Origin: Actinomycetota bacterium
GTDB lineage: Bacteria; Actinomycetota; Acidimicrobiia; Acidimicrobiales; Microtrichaceae
Length of the DNA: 64,000 nt
Direction of reading: 5' to 3'
NCBI GenBank assembly: GCA_016703525.1
Contig: JADJBW010000003.1
Location: 62,001 to 126,000, forward strand
Position numbers and translations under genes: made by a program. Each line of letters begins with the position of its first letter. Position 1 is the first letter of the stretch. Positions 16,892 through 25,736 of this stretch are shown here, in pieces. The notes under the pieces are model-generated. The model searched no databases. It had not been told where the DNA came from and saw nothing but the letters and a program-made list of their open reading frames with translations.

Positions 16892-18436
16892 GTAACCAGT
16901 CAGGTGTGATCGCGCGGTGTGTGGTGGTCCACCACGGTCCGCGCGACTGGTGGTAGACCGTGTGTCGTGGACGACGCGGAGCGGATCGGGGTGTTGGAAG
17001 CCCGTAACGCTGTCGCCGTGTTGGAAGCCGAGAACGCTGCGTTGCGGGCACGCGTCGGCGAGTTGAACACCCAGGTCGAGTCGCTGATCGCCAAGATCGC
17101 GACGCTGGAAAAGGTGTTGGGCCTGAACTCGTCGAACTCGTCGAAACCACCGTCGTCTGACAGCTCGACGCAACGAAACAAGCGGACACCGAACGCGAAC
17201 CGGGCTGCACGCCGCGCCAAAGGCCGCCCGCAGGGCAAACAGCCGGGAACGACAGGCGAAACGTTGCGTCAGATCACCGATCCCGACGAGGTTGTCGCCC
17301 ACCAGCCCGAAACGTGTCGGCGATGCGAAGCATCGTTGGGCGCAGCGACGGTGAGCGGCGAGGTTGTCCCGCAGGTGTTCGACATCGCAGCACCAGCAGT
17401 GGTTGTGGTCGAGCATCGTGCCAACGGCGCCGCTGCACGTGCGGGTGTGAGACCACAGCAGGGTTCCCGCCCGAAGCGTCCGCGCCTGCGGTGTACGGGC
17501 CGGCGATCAAAGCTCACGCCCTGTATCTGATGTGCGCCCAACACATCCCGCGGGACCGATGCGCCCAGACGATCCATGACCTGTTCGGGGTGAACGTGTC
17601 GACCGGCACGCTCGACAACTGGCTGACCGAAGCCGCTGAGGCGTTGGTGATGTTCATCGCTGCGCTCACCGTGCAGCTCCGTGCCGCTGGTCATGTGCAC
17701 GCCGATGAGACACCGGTGCGTTCCGGTAGGACCCAACTGTGGGTCCATGTCACCTGCACCGCCTGGTTGACGTTGCTCCACGTCGGGCGTCGCAACAAGG
17801 CGACCGTTGAAGCGGGTCCGCTCGGCGACTACCACGGCACGATCGTTCATGACCGTCTCGCCATGTACTTCGGGTACGGCGGCGGTCACGTGTTGTGTAA
17901 CGCCCACGTTTTGCGGTCGCTTCACGCCTTGTTGTCGTCTCGAACCCACCGAGAGTGGGCCCGCGGGTTCATCGAGTTGATCTGTGACACGAAGACTCGT
18001 GCCGATACGGCGCGGGTCGGGGGACGGGGTGCGCTCGGTGCCCGCGAGCGAAGACGGATCTGTCGCCGTTGGAACGATCTCTGTGACCAAGCCGATGTTG
18101 CCGCGCCGGGCGTGTACCTGTACGGGCTCGACAAAGACGCGTACCTGCTCGCGCGGGCACTCCGTGTGCATCGCGACGACCTGTTGGCGTACACCGCGGA
18201 TCTCACGTTGCCGTTTGACAACAACCTGGCTGAACGTGATCTCCGGATGATCAAGCTTCAAGCCAAGATCTCCGGCGAGTTCCGCAGCCAGACCGGAGCG
18301 GCGCGCTTCGCTGCGATCCGCAGCTACATCGGTACCAGCCGCAAACAAGGCCAGAACATCCACACGCACCTCCGTGACCTCTTCACCCCGACCGGCGCCT
18401 GGATCCCCACCCCCGCCTACTGACCTGACTGGTTAC
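16892..18436 (+). mobile_element. IS66-family insertion sequence (single-ORF type) with 8-bp target duplication
   Basis: A 1,545-bp element. Terminal inverted repeats begin GTAACCAGTCAGGT at both ends (16892 rightward; 18436 leftward), a perfect 14-bp match with the GTAA start typical of IS66. The 8 bp before (16884-16891) and after (18437-18444) are both ATTTGGGG, a perfect target-site duplication of the length IS66 makes. Only the tnpC-type transposase is present, as in the ISBst12 subgroup. Precise ends imply a recent insertion. Confidence 0.93.
16967..18423 (+). CDS. IS66 family transposase (frame broken near 17420)
   Basis: Repaired length is about 485 residues. The N-terminus is a leucine-zipper-like coiled coil (LEAENAALRARVGELNTQVE) leading to LNSSNSSKPPSSD, the IS66 N-terminal signature. 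A zinc-finger part follows (CRRCEASL, then in the second frame CTCGCETTAGFPP). The DDE domain shows HADETPVR (Asp), HDRLAMYFGYGGGHVLCNAH (Asp) and NNLAERDLRMIK (Glu). A single missing C near 17421 separates the two frames; IS66 tnpC does not use programmed frameshifting, so this is a mutation or a sequencing error. The start is taken as GTG 16967. Confidence 0.85.
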
Positions 18437-18444
18437 ATTTGGGG

Positions 18445-18536
18445 TGAGCATCGAGGCCGATTTCGGCTTCAGCCGGGTGGCCGGGCCGGGTTTGGGGTCG
18501 GCTGGCGGGTGTTGGAGGGGTCAGCGAGGCCCTGTC
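18445..18536. other. Short host sequence between IS66 and IS3-type elements
   Basis: These 92 bp are what separates the two elements. Only G-rich, gene-free sequence was seen. Before the IS66 insertion this would have continued directly from the non-coding tail after 16759, so the IS3-type element originally lay about 0.2 kb downstream of HPGP copy 1. Confidence 0.5.
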
Positions 18537-18608
18537 TGTCAGGGTGGGGTGAGACACCGCGTTGAGCGGTTGTGACTCCTCCAGGGCGAGAAACGGACCC
18601 GAAATCTG

Positions 18609-19034
18609 ATGACGTTGACGACTGCAGATCTGGTTGACCGCGCCCAAAATGGGCGGGTGGATGAGATCGACCCTGCCGCCAGACCGAAGCGCCGCACGTT
18701 CACCGCGGCCGAGAAGCACGCGCATCTCGATGCGTACGATGCCCTGGCGAAGGGCAGCGAGAAACGTGGCGCGTACCTGCGCCGCGAAGGCCTGTACTCG
18801 TCGCATCTCGCCGAGTGGCGCAAACAACGCGACCGGGCCGGGACGACACCGCCGGCGGGGCGGGTGAAGCGGACCGCCGAACAGGTTGAACTGGACCGGC
18901 TCCGACGGCGCAACGCTCGGTTGGAGGCCGAGCTCGAGCGCACCAAGTTGGCGTTGGAGATCACGGGAAAAGCACACGCGCTCTTGGAGCTCATCTCCGA
19001 GAGCGCGGACACCGAGCCGAGGTCGACCAAGTGA
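18609..19034 (+). CDS. IS3-type transposase OrfA
   Basis: A 141-residue protein. The central HTH_Tnp_1-like part is RRTFTAAEKHAHLDAYDALAKG...YLRREGLYSSHLAEWRKQR. A long C-terminal helix with a leucine-zipper pattern follows (VELDRLRRRNARLEAELERTKLALEI). It binds the element ends and partners with OrfB. The stop overlaps the OrfB start by 4 bp (GTGA). Family IS3 normally makes an OrfAB fusion by frameshifting; here the overlap could instead allow coupled translation. Confidence 0.9.
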   Translation: MTLTTADLVDRAQNGRVDEIDPAARPKRRTFTAAEKHAHLDAYDALAKGSEKRGAYLRREGLYSSHLAEWRKQRDRAGTTPPAGRVKRTAEQVELDRLRRRNARLEAELERTKLALEITGKAHALLELISESADTEPRSTK

Positions 19035-20041
19035 TCGACGACCACTTCGACGAACTCGCGAAACAGACATGCGTCCGCCGGGCTGCCGCCTTGTTGGGTC
19101 GGCCCCGTGCCACCCACTATCGGCGGCACCAGCCCCCGAAACTAGGCCCGCCCGTCCCACGCCCGGCGCCGGCCAACGCGCTCACCGAGACCGAACGTCA
19201 ACACGTGTTGGCGGTGTTGCGGTCGCCCGAATACAGCGATCTGGCACCTGCCCAGGTGTGGGCCCGACTCCTCGATGACGGCGTCTACCTGTGCTCGATC
19301 GCCACGATGTACCGGCTGTTGGCCGTCGCGGGCGAGAACCGCGAACGGCGCCGTCAACGCACCCACCCCGCGAAGAAGAAACCCGAGCTGATCGCCCGAG
19401 GCCCCAACGAGGTGTGGAGTTGGGATATCACGAAGCTTCGCGGTCCGACCCGCGGCGTCTACTACGAGTTGTTCGTGATCATCGACATCTACTCCCGCTA
19501 CGTCGTCGCCTGGTGCATCGCACCCGCCGAGACCGGCGAACTCGCCAAAGAGTTCATCGACGCTGCCATCCAGAGTCAGGGCGTGGCCCGAAACCAGCTC
19601 ACGCTTCACGCCGACCGCGGCACCTCGATGACCTCGAAACCCGTCGCGCAGCTCCTCGTCGACCTCGGCGTCGCCCGCTCACATTCGCGGCCTCACGTCT
19701 CCAACGACAACCCCTACAGCGAAGCCCAGTTCAAGACCCTCAAGTACTGCCCGGCGTTCCCCACCAACTTCGGGTCGATCCACGACGCCCGAGCGTTCTG
19801 CGAGACGTTCTTCGCCTACTACAACCACGAACACCGCCACTCCGGCATCGCACTCCACACCCCCGCGTCGGTGCACTACGGCACCTCCACCGAAATCAGC
19901 GCCCAACGAGCCGCGACCCTCGACGCCGCCTACGCCGCCAACCCCGACCGGTTCCGCGGCCGACGGCCCGCCCCGCCCAAGCTCCCTACCGTCGCCTGGA
20001 TCAACGACCCATCGCGCGAAGCGCTCATACAGAACAACTAA
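19031..20041 (+). CDS. IS3-type transposase OrfB, DDE integrase core
   Basis: A 336-residue protein with an HTH_21-like N-terminus (THYRRHQ...) and an rve integrase core. The catalytic triad is visible as Asp in WSWDITKLRGP (about residue 138), Asp in LHADRGTSM (about 198) and Glu in NPYSEAQFKTLKY (about 233). The frame is complete with a normal end (AWINDPSREALIQNN), so this copy may be active. Codon use is similar to the host. Confidence 0.93.
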   Translation: MIDDHFDELAKQTCVRRAAALLGRPRATHYRRHQPPKLGPPVPRPAPANALTETERQHVLAVLRSPEYSDLAPAQVWARLLDDGVYLCSIATMYRLLAVAGENRERRRQRTHPAKKKPELIARGPNEVWSWDITKLRGPTRGVYYELFVIIDIYSRYVVAWCIAPAETGELAKEFIDAAIQSQGVARNQLTLHADRGTSMTSKPVAQLLVDLGVARSHSRPHVSNDNPYSEAQFKTLKYCPAFPTNFGSIHDARAFCETFFAYYNHEHRHSGIALHTPASVHYGTSTEISAQRAATLDAAYAANPDRFRGRRPAPPKLPTVAWINDPSREALIQNN

Positions 20042-20191
20042 CCGAAAACTGTCTCAAACTCCTTGACAGGTTCCGAGGCGAGGCGAGGCGGGGTGGTGTT
20101 GGCGCTGGCCTGAGCGTGGTGCCGGTCGTGTTCAGGTTCGTGTGTGGTCAGGCGATGAGGGCGATGCGCTGGTAGGCGCCGACCAGGACGC

Positions 20192-20737
20192 TTAAGCGGT
20201 GGGCCAGTCGTCGATGAGCCTGACGATGGTTTGGCGTGCGGTGCGCACGAGGCGGCCGGGCGCACCGAACAAGGTCCAGCGGAGCTCCTTGGGTCGCACA
20301 TCACCCACGTCAGGGAGGCAACGAGTTGGAACCAGCGGAACCAGATCCGCGGCGAGGGTGACGGTCTGGAGCCACGCTTGGTTGGTGTCGAACCGGTTGA
20401 ACGGGAACCGGCACAGGCCTGAGTCCTTCAACCGTTGAATGTGTTGTTCGACATGCGCGTGAGCGCGCATGGTCGCGTCGCACTCGACGGGGTCACCGTC
20501 CTGGTCGGTGTAGAACCCCCAGTATCGGTATTCCAGCGACGGGAACAGGGAGCGTTGAGCGCCGGGGTGTAACGGTTCACGACGCACGATGAGCCTGGTC
20601 CCGGCAGGGAGTCTCGAGTCGTCGATGAGCGACGTGAGTTCGCATACAGCAGCACCATCGGTGCGCGGTCGGCCGTCGCGATCGATTGCTGGGGTCCAGG
20701 CGTCGACACCGATCGAGTCGCTGATTGCTGCGGTCAC
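20192..20737 (-). pseudogene. IS1380-family transposase remnant (C-terminal part)
   Basis: The 181 residues left match the C-terminal DDE region of IS1380/Tnp_DDE_1 transposases: LIVRREPLHPGAQRSLFP, then YRYWGFYTDQDGDP, HAHVEQHIQRLKDSG with the late acidic residue, and FDTNQAWLQTV. Full proteins of this family are about 450 residues, so roughly 60% is missing. Traces such as SRSNPAVTAAISDSIG continue upstream to about 20760 before the match fades. No TIR pair was found. It lies against the 3' end of the methyltransferase gene and may have truncated it. Confidence 0.8.
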
Positions 20738-20826
20738 AGCAGGGTTGGAGCGTGAGGATGCATGGTTCCGTGTGCGGGCGCGGCGCCGGATAGACGAGGG
20801 GGGAGATCGCGAGCGGGTCTACTCGG

Positions 20827-21610
20827 CTACGACGATCGGTGAGCAGGTCTGCTGGCCTCGCCGGAGGTGGTCAACACGCAAAAGATCGATTGCCCGAACG
20901 GCGGGCGGAGTCGGCTCGATGAAGCGAAGTGCCGGGACGAAGAACCGGTCGTACGTCGCGGCGAATCTGGCGCTCGTGGGATCCTTGCGTCCGAGCCGTG
21001 CCACCAGGAACCACGCGAACATCCCCGGGAAGTTGACCGAGCGCATGTCTGCAATCTCACATTCGGTCGCCGTTGCGAGTTCGCGCAGCGCTCGTTTCGT
21101 GTACCGCCGGAAGTGGCCGATCGAGCGATCGAAGTCGGACATGAGCCACTGGTAGGCGGGAACGTACAGGATGATGTTGGCCGCGGGCTCGAGAAGCTCG
21201 CAGATTTCACGCACGGCGGCGCGGTCATCGGGTAGGTGTTCGAGCACGTTGACGAGCACGGCGCACCCATGGAGAGGCGCGGGCTTGTAGTCCTCGATCC
21301 CGCCAGCGACGACCGTGATGTTGTCGTGGCCAGCGACGCGTTCGCGGAGCCGGTCGGCAGCGGCCTCGAAGGGTTCGAGCGCAGTGACGGTCCGTCCTTG
21401 CGACCAGCGCGCGGTGAAGGTGCCGGTGCCGGCTCCCACTTCGAGCACGTGGTCGCCGAGCCACGGCTGGCACATCGAGCAAATCCAGCCGACGTAGTTC
21501 TCGGCGCCGTCGAGCGACTCGAGAACCGGGCTGAGTGCAGCTCCGGCGCTGTCGATCGTGACTGGGTCTCTGTCGGCGCTCACGGGAGGGTGAAAGGTCG
21601 GTGTGGGCAC
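20827..21610 (-). CDS. Class I SAM-dependent methyltransferase (frame broken near 20910)
   Basis: About 261 residues. Motif I is VLEVGAGTGTFTARW (about residues 57-71), motif II is TALEPF, and motif IV is LVNVLEHLPDDRAA (about 118). FRRYTKRALRELA is typical of Methyltransf_11/12 enzymes seen in glycan clusters. At the end the frame slips near 20908-20913; the usual PPFGQSIFCV ending is found in a second frame that stops at 20827, and a CTCT-to-CT loss would explain it. The acceptor is unknown and may be a sugar or lipid carrier. GTG 21610 is chosen; a TTG at 21688 would add 26 poorly structured residues. Confidence 0.7.
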
Positions 21611-21823
21611 GGTGGGGAGAATAGGCGAACCGCCGTCGGCAGGGGATAGGCCTGCCTTCGTGGCAGACCGCCGAGGGTCGATCGGCAACCGTTCGGGCGG
21701 GGACGCCGTCCTGACGGTCCGTCGTGGAAGTGGCGGGGTTGGTCAGACTCCGCGGACGCCGTTGGCGCTCGACAGGGTGGCGAGCGACGCGATCGCCGGG
21801 CGGCCGGATCTACGGTCTATAGA

Positions 21824-23695
21824 GTGCAACGCGTGAGAGGTCGGGCGACCATCGAAACCACGGAGCCGGTATGGGTCGGCTGGTCGATACCGACTCGAGT
21901 CGTTCGCTCCTTCCGGGCCGGGATCGGACGGATCGATCCGGTCGTCGCCTTCGTTTCACTACTCGTCGTTCTGCCGATCGGCGCAGCGGCCCTGCAGCTT
22001 CGGTCGGTCGCGTGGTATCCGACGGGTGATCTGGCACAGGCGGAGCTTCGCATGATTCGCTTCTTCGATCATCCGCCGCTCGTCGGAGCTGCCGGCAGGA
22101 TCGTCAACGAGGAAGGCGTGCAGGGCAACCATCCGGGCCCGGCGATGTTCTGGGCGCTCTGGCCGGCATGGCGGCTGCTCGGGGGCTCCGCTTGGGCGTT
22201 CGCCACCTCGACGGCCATCCTCAATGCCATCGGGGCGGCCGCCTCGGTATGGCTCGTCTCGCGACGGCTTGGTCGTCGAGGCGCAATCGCCTGGGGGTTC
22301 GCGCTTTCGGTGCTCTTGGCTGGTTTCGGACTCGATGCGCTCACGCAGGCGTGGAACCCGTGGGTGGCGCTGCTGCCCTTCGCAGTATTCGTTCTTGCAG
22401 TCTGGGGCTATCTCGATGACGATGATCTGCTCTTTCCTGTCGTCGTGGTCGCCGGTTCATGGTGCATGCAAGCTCACGTGGGCTACATCGTCCCGGTCCC
22501 TCTTGCACTCGCGGTAGCGCTGATTGTCAAGGCGGCTCGTCGCCGGGTCAGCTGGAAGCCGCTGGCGGCGGCTGTTTCGCTCGGGGTCGCGCTCTGGGTT
22601 CTCCCCCTTTACGAGCAGCTCACACGAACCCCCGGCAACTTCTCGATCCTGGTCGCGAACTTCACCCAGCCGTCAACTGAGACGTATGGCCTGGTCACCG
22701 GTTTCAGCACCACGCTCCGACTCTTGAACCCGGTCGGAGCATGGGCCCGGGCACAGGCGACTCCGACCGGTTCCGTGCTTCCCGGTTTGGCGGTTGCCGT
22801 GGCGTGGATCGCATGCGTCAGGTATTGCGTGGCGTGCAACCGTCGCGGTGATAGCGACGCAGCAGCAAGCGGTCGATGAACGGGCTCGTTCCGCTTGCAC
22901 GGCGTCGTGGCGATCGGCTGGGTGAGCGCGGTGCTCGCCATATCGAGGGTGTTCGGGGAGTTCTTCATCTACACGTTCCGTTGGGCGGTGATCGTCGCAG
23001 CGTTGATGTTCACGTCTATCGTGCTGACGGTAACCGCTGCGGTCGATCGCTCTGGGGCGCTCTATCGGTTCCGGGGAGGCGAACGGCGGTGGACCACGCT
23101 CGCAGTGGTTTGCCTCCTGGCGCTGTCGATCTCGACGATTCACCAACTCTCGACGCAGGAGATCCCATACGCTACGGGGTGGAAAGCGGAGGCGGAGCTG
23201 GCGCCTAAGGTGCTCGCCAAGCTCTCCCTGGACCGTCGCTATCACATCGTGTGGGACGATCCGGTGAGCCTCGGAGGCCTCGGGTTCGGGTTGATGCTCG
23301 CCGCTGATCGCGCTGGCTTCACGGTGCAGACCGAGCCGGTTTTCGGTGCCGGCGTAGAGCAGGAACGGGTCGGCAACCGATTTGACGCCGACGAGGAGCT
23401 GCACGTCGTGACCGGCCCGGCCATCGCCAAGTGGCAGAAGTCGGGCGTGGGCACCCGACTCGCGTTCGTGGACACTCGTACCGATGCCGAGCGGGCGGAG
23501 TTTGCCCGGACGCAAGCGGCGCTCTTCGATGAGATCACAGCCAAGAACCGGCCGTGGGCGCTGGACACGCCGATGTTCGCGATCATGACCGACAAGGCGC
23601 TGAGCGATGCCGGACATCGCCGCGCTGATCGGCTCATCATGTTGGGTCAACCGACCGCGGTCTATCTTGCGGCACCGGGGGTCACGCCACCTTGA
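21824..23695 (+). pseudogene. HPGP-family membrane protein copy 2, in-frame TGA at 22877
   Basis: One reading frame of 624 codons interrupted by TGA at 22877-22879. Family motifs before it: GDLAQAELRMIRFFDHPPLVG, GNHPGPAMFWALWP, AWNPWVALLP, MQAHVGYIVPVP and EQLTRTPGNFSIL. After the stop, in the same frame, a membrane helix pair resumes (VVAIGWVSAVLAISRVFGEF) and then the soluble C-terminal domain (RYHIVWDDPVSLGGLGFGL). Two compensating indels around 22855-22905 could also explain the stop. Whether the gene is dead or the sequence is wrong cannot be told here. Start GTG 21824, or GTG 21833. Confidence 0.65.
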
Positions 23696-23760
23696 CGGCG
23701 GCAGAGCCGCCGTACGGACAGACAGCCAGCCAGCCAATCGGTCGTCCGCGAGACTCATGT

Positions 23761-23840
23761 GGATGAGGGCGGGGATTCGAATCCCAGGAGCCTGCGTCCC
23801 AGCGATTTCAAGACCGCCGCAGTCACCCATTCCGCCATCC
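23761..23840 (-). tRNA. Degenerate tRNA-Ser(UGA)-like sequence
   Basis: On the minus strand there is a D-arm-like part (GCGG-AATGGGTGA-CTGC), an anticodon loop CTTGAAA (anticodon TGA), a long variable arm with a GGA/TCC stem, and a T loop TTCGAAT. The anticodon stem pairs fully only if one A is added to the AAA run. The acceptor stem does not pair well and the T stem has an A-C mismatch at its top. It is probably a pseudo-tRNA or a tRNA with sequence errors. It lies between HPGP copies 2 and 3. Confidence 0.4.
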
Positions 23841-23897
23841 TGCGGCCAGTCTGCCTCCACAACGGACTGCTAGCGTTTGGGTCGACGTGAGGCGCGG

Positions 23898-25736
23898 ATG
23901 AAGAGGACGGGGCGGGTTGGAGCCGAGCGGGGGTTGCTAGCGCTCCTCGCTTTGTCACCTGGGATTCTGATCACGCGGGCTCTCGTCGCAATGCTGCGCG
24001 AGTCACCGAGCGCGCTCGAGGACTCGTCGAACATCCTGCTCCGGAGTTATCAGGTCCTGAGCGCTCAGACCCCGCTTGTCGGCCAACCGTCGTTCGCGAG
24101 CGTCGGTCACGAAGCGCGCACGTATTCGCTGGGGCCGATTGCGTACTGGCTCTTGGCGGTGCCTGCGCGCTTCGGGTCGTACGGGTGGGTTCTGTTCACC
24201 ACGGCGCTTGTCTCAATGCTCTGTCTCTCGGTCTCGGTCCTGCTTGCGTATCGCCGCTGTGGGCTGAGCTTCACGTGCTTCTTCTACGTGCCCGGACTAC
24301 TCCTGACTATTCGCTCACAGAACGCTCGGACGTTCGTCGAGGTCTTCAACCCTGCAATGGTGCTCGGCCCACTCGTCCTGCTGGTGCTGTTGACGTGGTC
24401 GGTCGCCGTCAAGGACCGAGTGCTCCTTCCGGTTGTGGTGGTGGTCGCCAGCTACGTTGCGCAGACCCACCTGATGTTCGTCGCCCCGGCGGTCGCGCTC
24501 GGCGTAGTCGCGTTCGCCTTCGGGTACGGGTCGTGGGTCTGGGAGTCGGCCGTCTTGCGGTTCCGGCCGAGTGAGCCGGGCGGGCGACCGAACCCGAAGG
24601 ACGCGGCCGCAGCCGTGGCGATTACCGGCGAGTCCGACGCTGCCCTCGATGACGGTAGGGCGACCCGCCGGATCGACCGCCGAGGACGCTGGTTCGCGAT
24701 CAGTGTTGTCGCCGTCCTGATCTGCTGGAGCTTCCCTCTGTACGAGCAGCTCCGTTACTCACCCGGCAACCTCGTCGCTGTCGTACGACTCTCGAGCACC
24801 GGAAAGCCGACGTACGGTTGGGGCGTTGCGATGCAGTACATCGACCGCGCCGCCTCGTTGCTCCCGGCGTGGACAAAGGCGTCGCCGACCGTCCCTGAGG
24901 CGCTGCTTCCTCGGGGTCGCGTGAGAGCGTGGCCTTCGGTCATGCTGGCGATCGCAGCGATCATCGTCGTGGTCAGCGCCGTCGTCACATCGTGGCGACG
25001 GCGCTGTGCGGCAACGGGAGCGACGGCGTCTCTCGCAGTGGCCTTGGTCGTCAGCTCGGCTTGGTCGGTCTCGGTGTTCCCGCAGGACAAGTGGTTCGTG
25101 ACGAGGTACACGTTCAGGTGGCTCGCTGTCAGCGGGTTCCTCGTAACGGCGATGATGCTGGCAACGATCTGGGAGCTCGTTCGTGGCGCGAACCCGCGAA
25201 GTCGGCTGGCGGCATGGCGCAGCATCGGGCGTGCGTTCCCGCAGTACGGTCGTGGCTCGAACCCCATCCTGGGCGTTGGACGTTCGACCGCGGCACTGGG
25301 CTGCGTACTCGGCGGACTGGTGATCCCACTCGAGCGCCCCCATTCGTTCAGCTATCCCGACGTGTCCCAGCGCGCGCAGTTCCCGGCCATGCGCGTGGCA
25401 GAGCGCGCAGCGCTCTCCCTGACCACGCCAGGCCGTCGCTACCTCGTTGGGGTCGACGATAGGAGCACCCTCATCTTCACCCATCCCGTGTTGCGCGTCC
25501 TCGTCGTGGGTGGCCGCCTCATGACCATCTCGCCGGACTCGATGTCGCCACTCGTTGACGACTATCCACCTGGCGGACGACGTTGCGATGGCCTGCTGAT
25601 CGTGAGTAACGACCCTGGCCGTTTCAGGGGCTCGACTGACGAGGTGTTCCGCGCACCGATGGATGGCAACGGAGACCTGCGATCTCGGGTCTACATCGGC
25701 CTCCTGCCGGACCAGTCACCCGACGGTTCCTGTTGA
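23898..25736 (+). CDS. HPGP-family polytopic membrane protein copy 3 (diverged)
   Basis: An intact frame of 612 residues. It keeps most family motifs in altered form: SSNILLRSYQVLSAQTPLVG and YSLGPIAYWLLAVP (LGP instead of HPGP), EVFNPAMVLGP, VAQTHLMFVAP and EQLRYSPGNLVAV. A long basic/acidic cytoplasmic insert (about residues 230-275) precedes the EQ...N motif. The end is a soluble outward domain (GRRYLVGVDDRSTL...). ATG 23898 has GAGG upstream and is preferred to TTG 23877. The last 21 bp overlap the 3' end of the converging gene. Proposed role as copy 1: envelope glycan transfer, inferred only from the GT-C-like layout. Confidence 0.65.
   Translation: MKRTGRVGAERGLLALLALSPGILITRALVAMLRESPSALEDSSNILLRSYQVLSAQTPLVGQPSFASVGHEARTYSLGPIAYWLLAVPARFGSYGWVLFTTALVSMLCLSVSVLLAYRRCGLSFTCFFYVPGLLLTIRSQNARTFVEVFNPAMVLGPLVLLVLLTWSVAVKDRVLLPVVVVVASYVAQTHLMFVAPAVALGVVAFAFGYGSWVWESAVLRFRPSEPGGRPNPKDAAAAVAITGESDAALDDGRATRRIDRRGRWFAISVVAVLICWSFPLYEQLRYSPGNLVAVVRLSSTGKPTYGWGVAMQYIDRAASLLPAWTKASPTVPEALLPRGRVRAWPSVMLAIAAIIVVVSAVVTSWRRRCAATGATASLAVALVVSSAWSVSVFPQDKWFVTRYTFRWLAVSGFLVTAMMLATIWELVRGANPRSRLAAWRSIGRAFPQYGRGSNPILGVGRSTAALGCVLGGLVIPLERPHSFSYPDVSQRAQFPAMRVAERAALSLTTPGRRYLVGVDDRSTLIFTHPVLRVLVVGGRLMTISPDSMSPLVDDYPPGGRRCDGLLIVSNDPGRFRGSTDEVFRAPMDGNGDLRSRVYIGLLPDQSPDGSC

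Larger units (their letters stand above)
18537..20068 (+). mobile_element. IS3-family insertion sequence
   Basis: About 1.53 kb. Left end TGTCAGGGTGGGGTGAGACA (18537-18556) and right end, read inward, TGTCAAGGAGTTTGAGACA (20068-20050) are imperfect inverted repeats with TG...CA tips, as in IS3. It carries orfA and orfB in the usual order. No clear 3-4 bp target duplication was found, so the exact ends are approximate. Confidence 0.75.

Noticed and set aside
18525..20079. CGAGGC on both sides of the IS3-type element as target duplication
   Set aside because: Its position does not fit the inverted repeats and the flank is GC-rich, so chance is likely.
22877..22879. Selenocysteine or other recoding at the in-frame TGA
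   Set aside because: The neighbouring gene has a TAG in a similar situation and no SECIS-like hairpin was seen, so decay or error is simpler.
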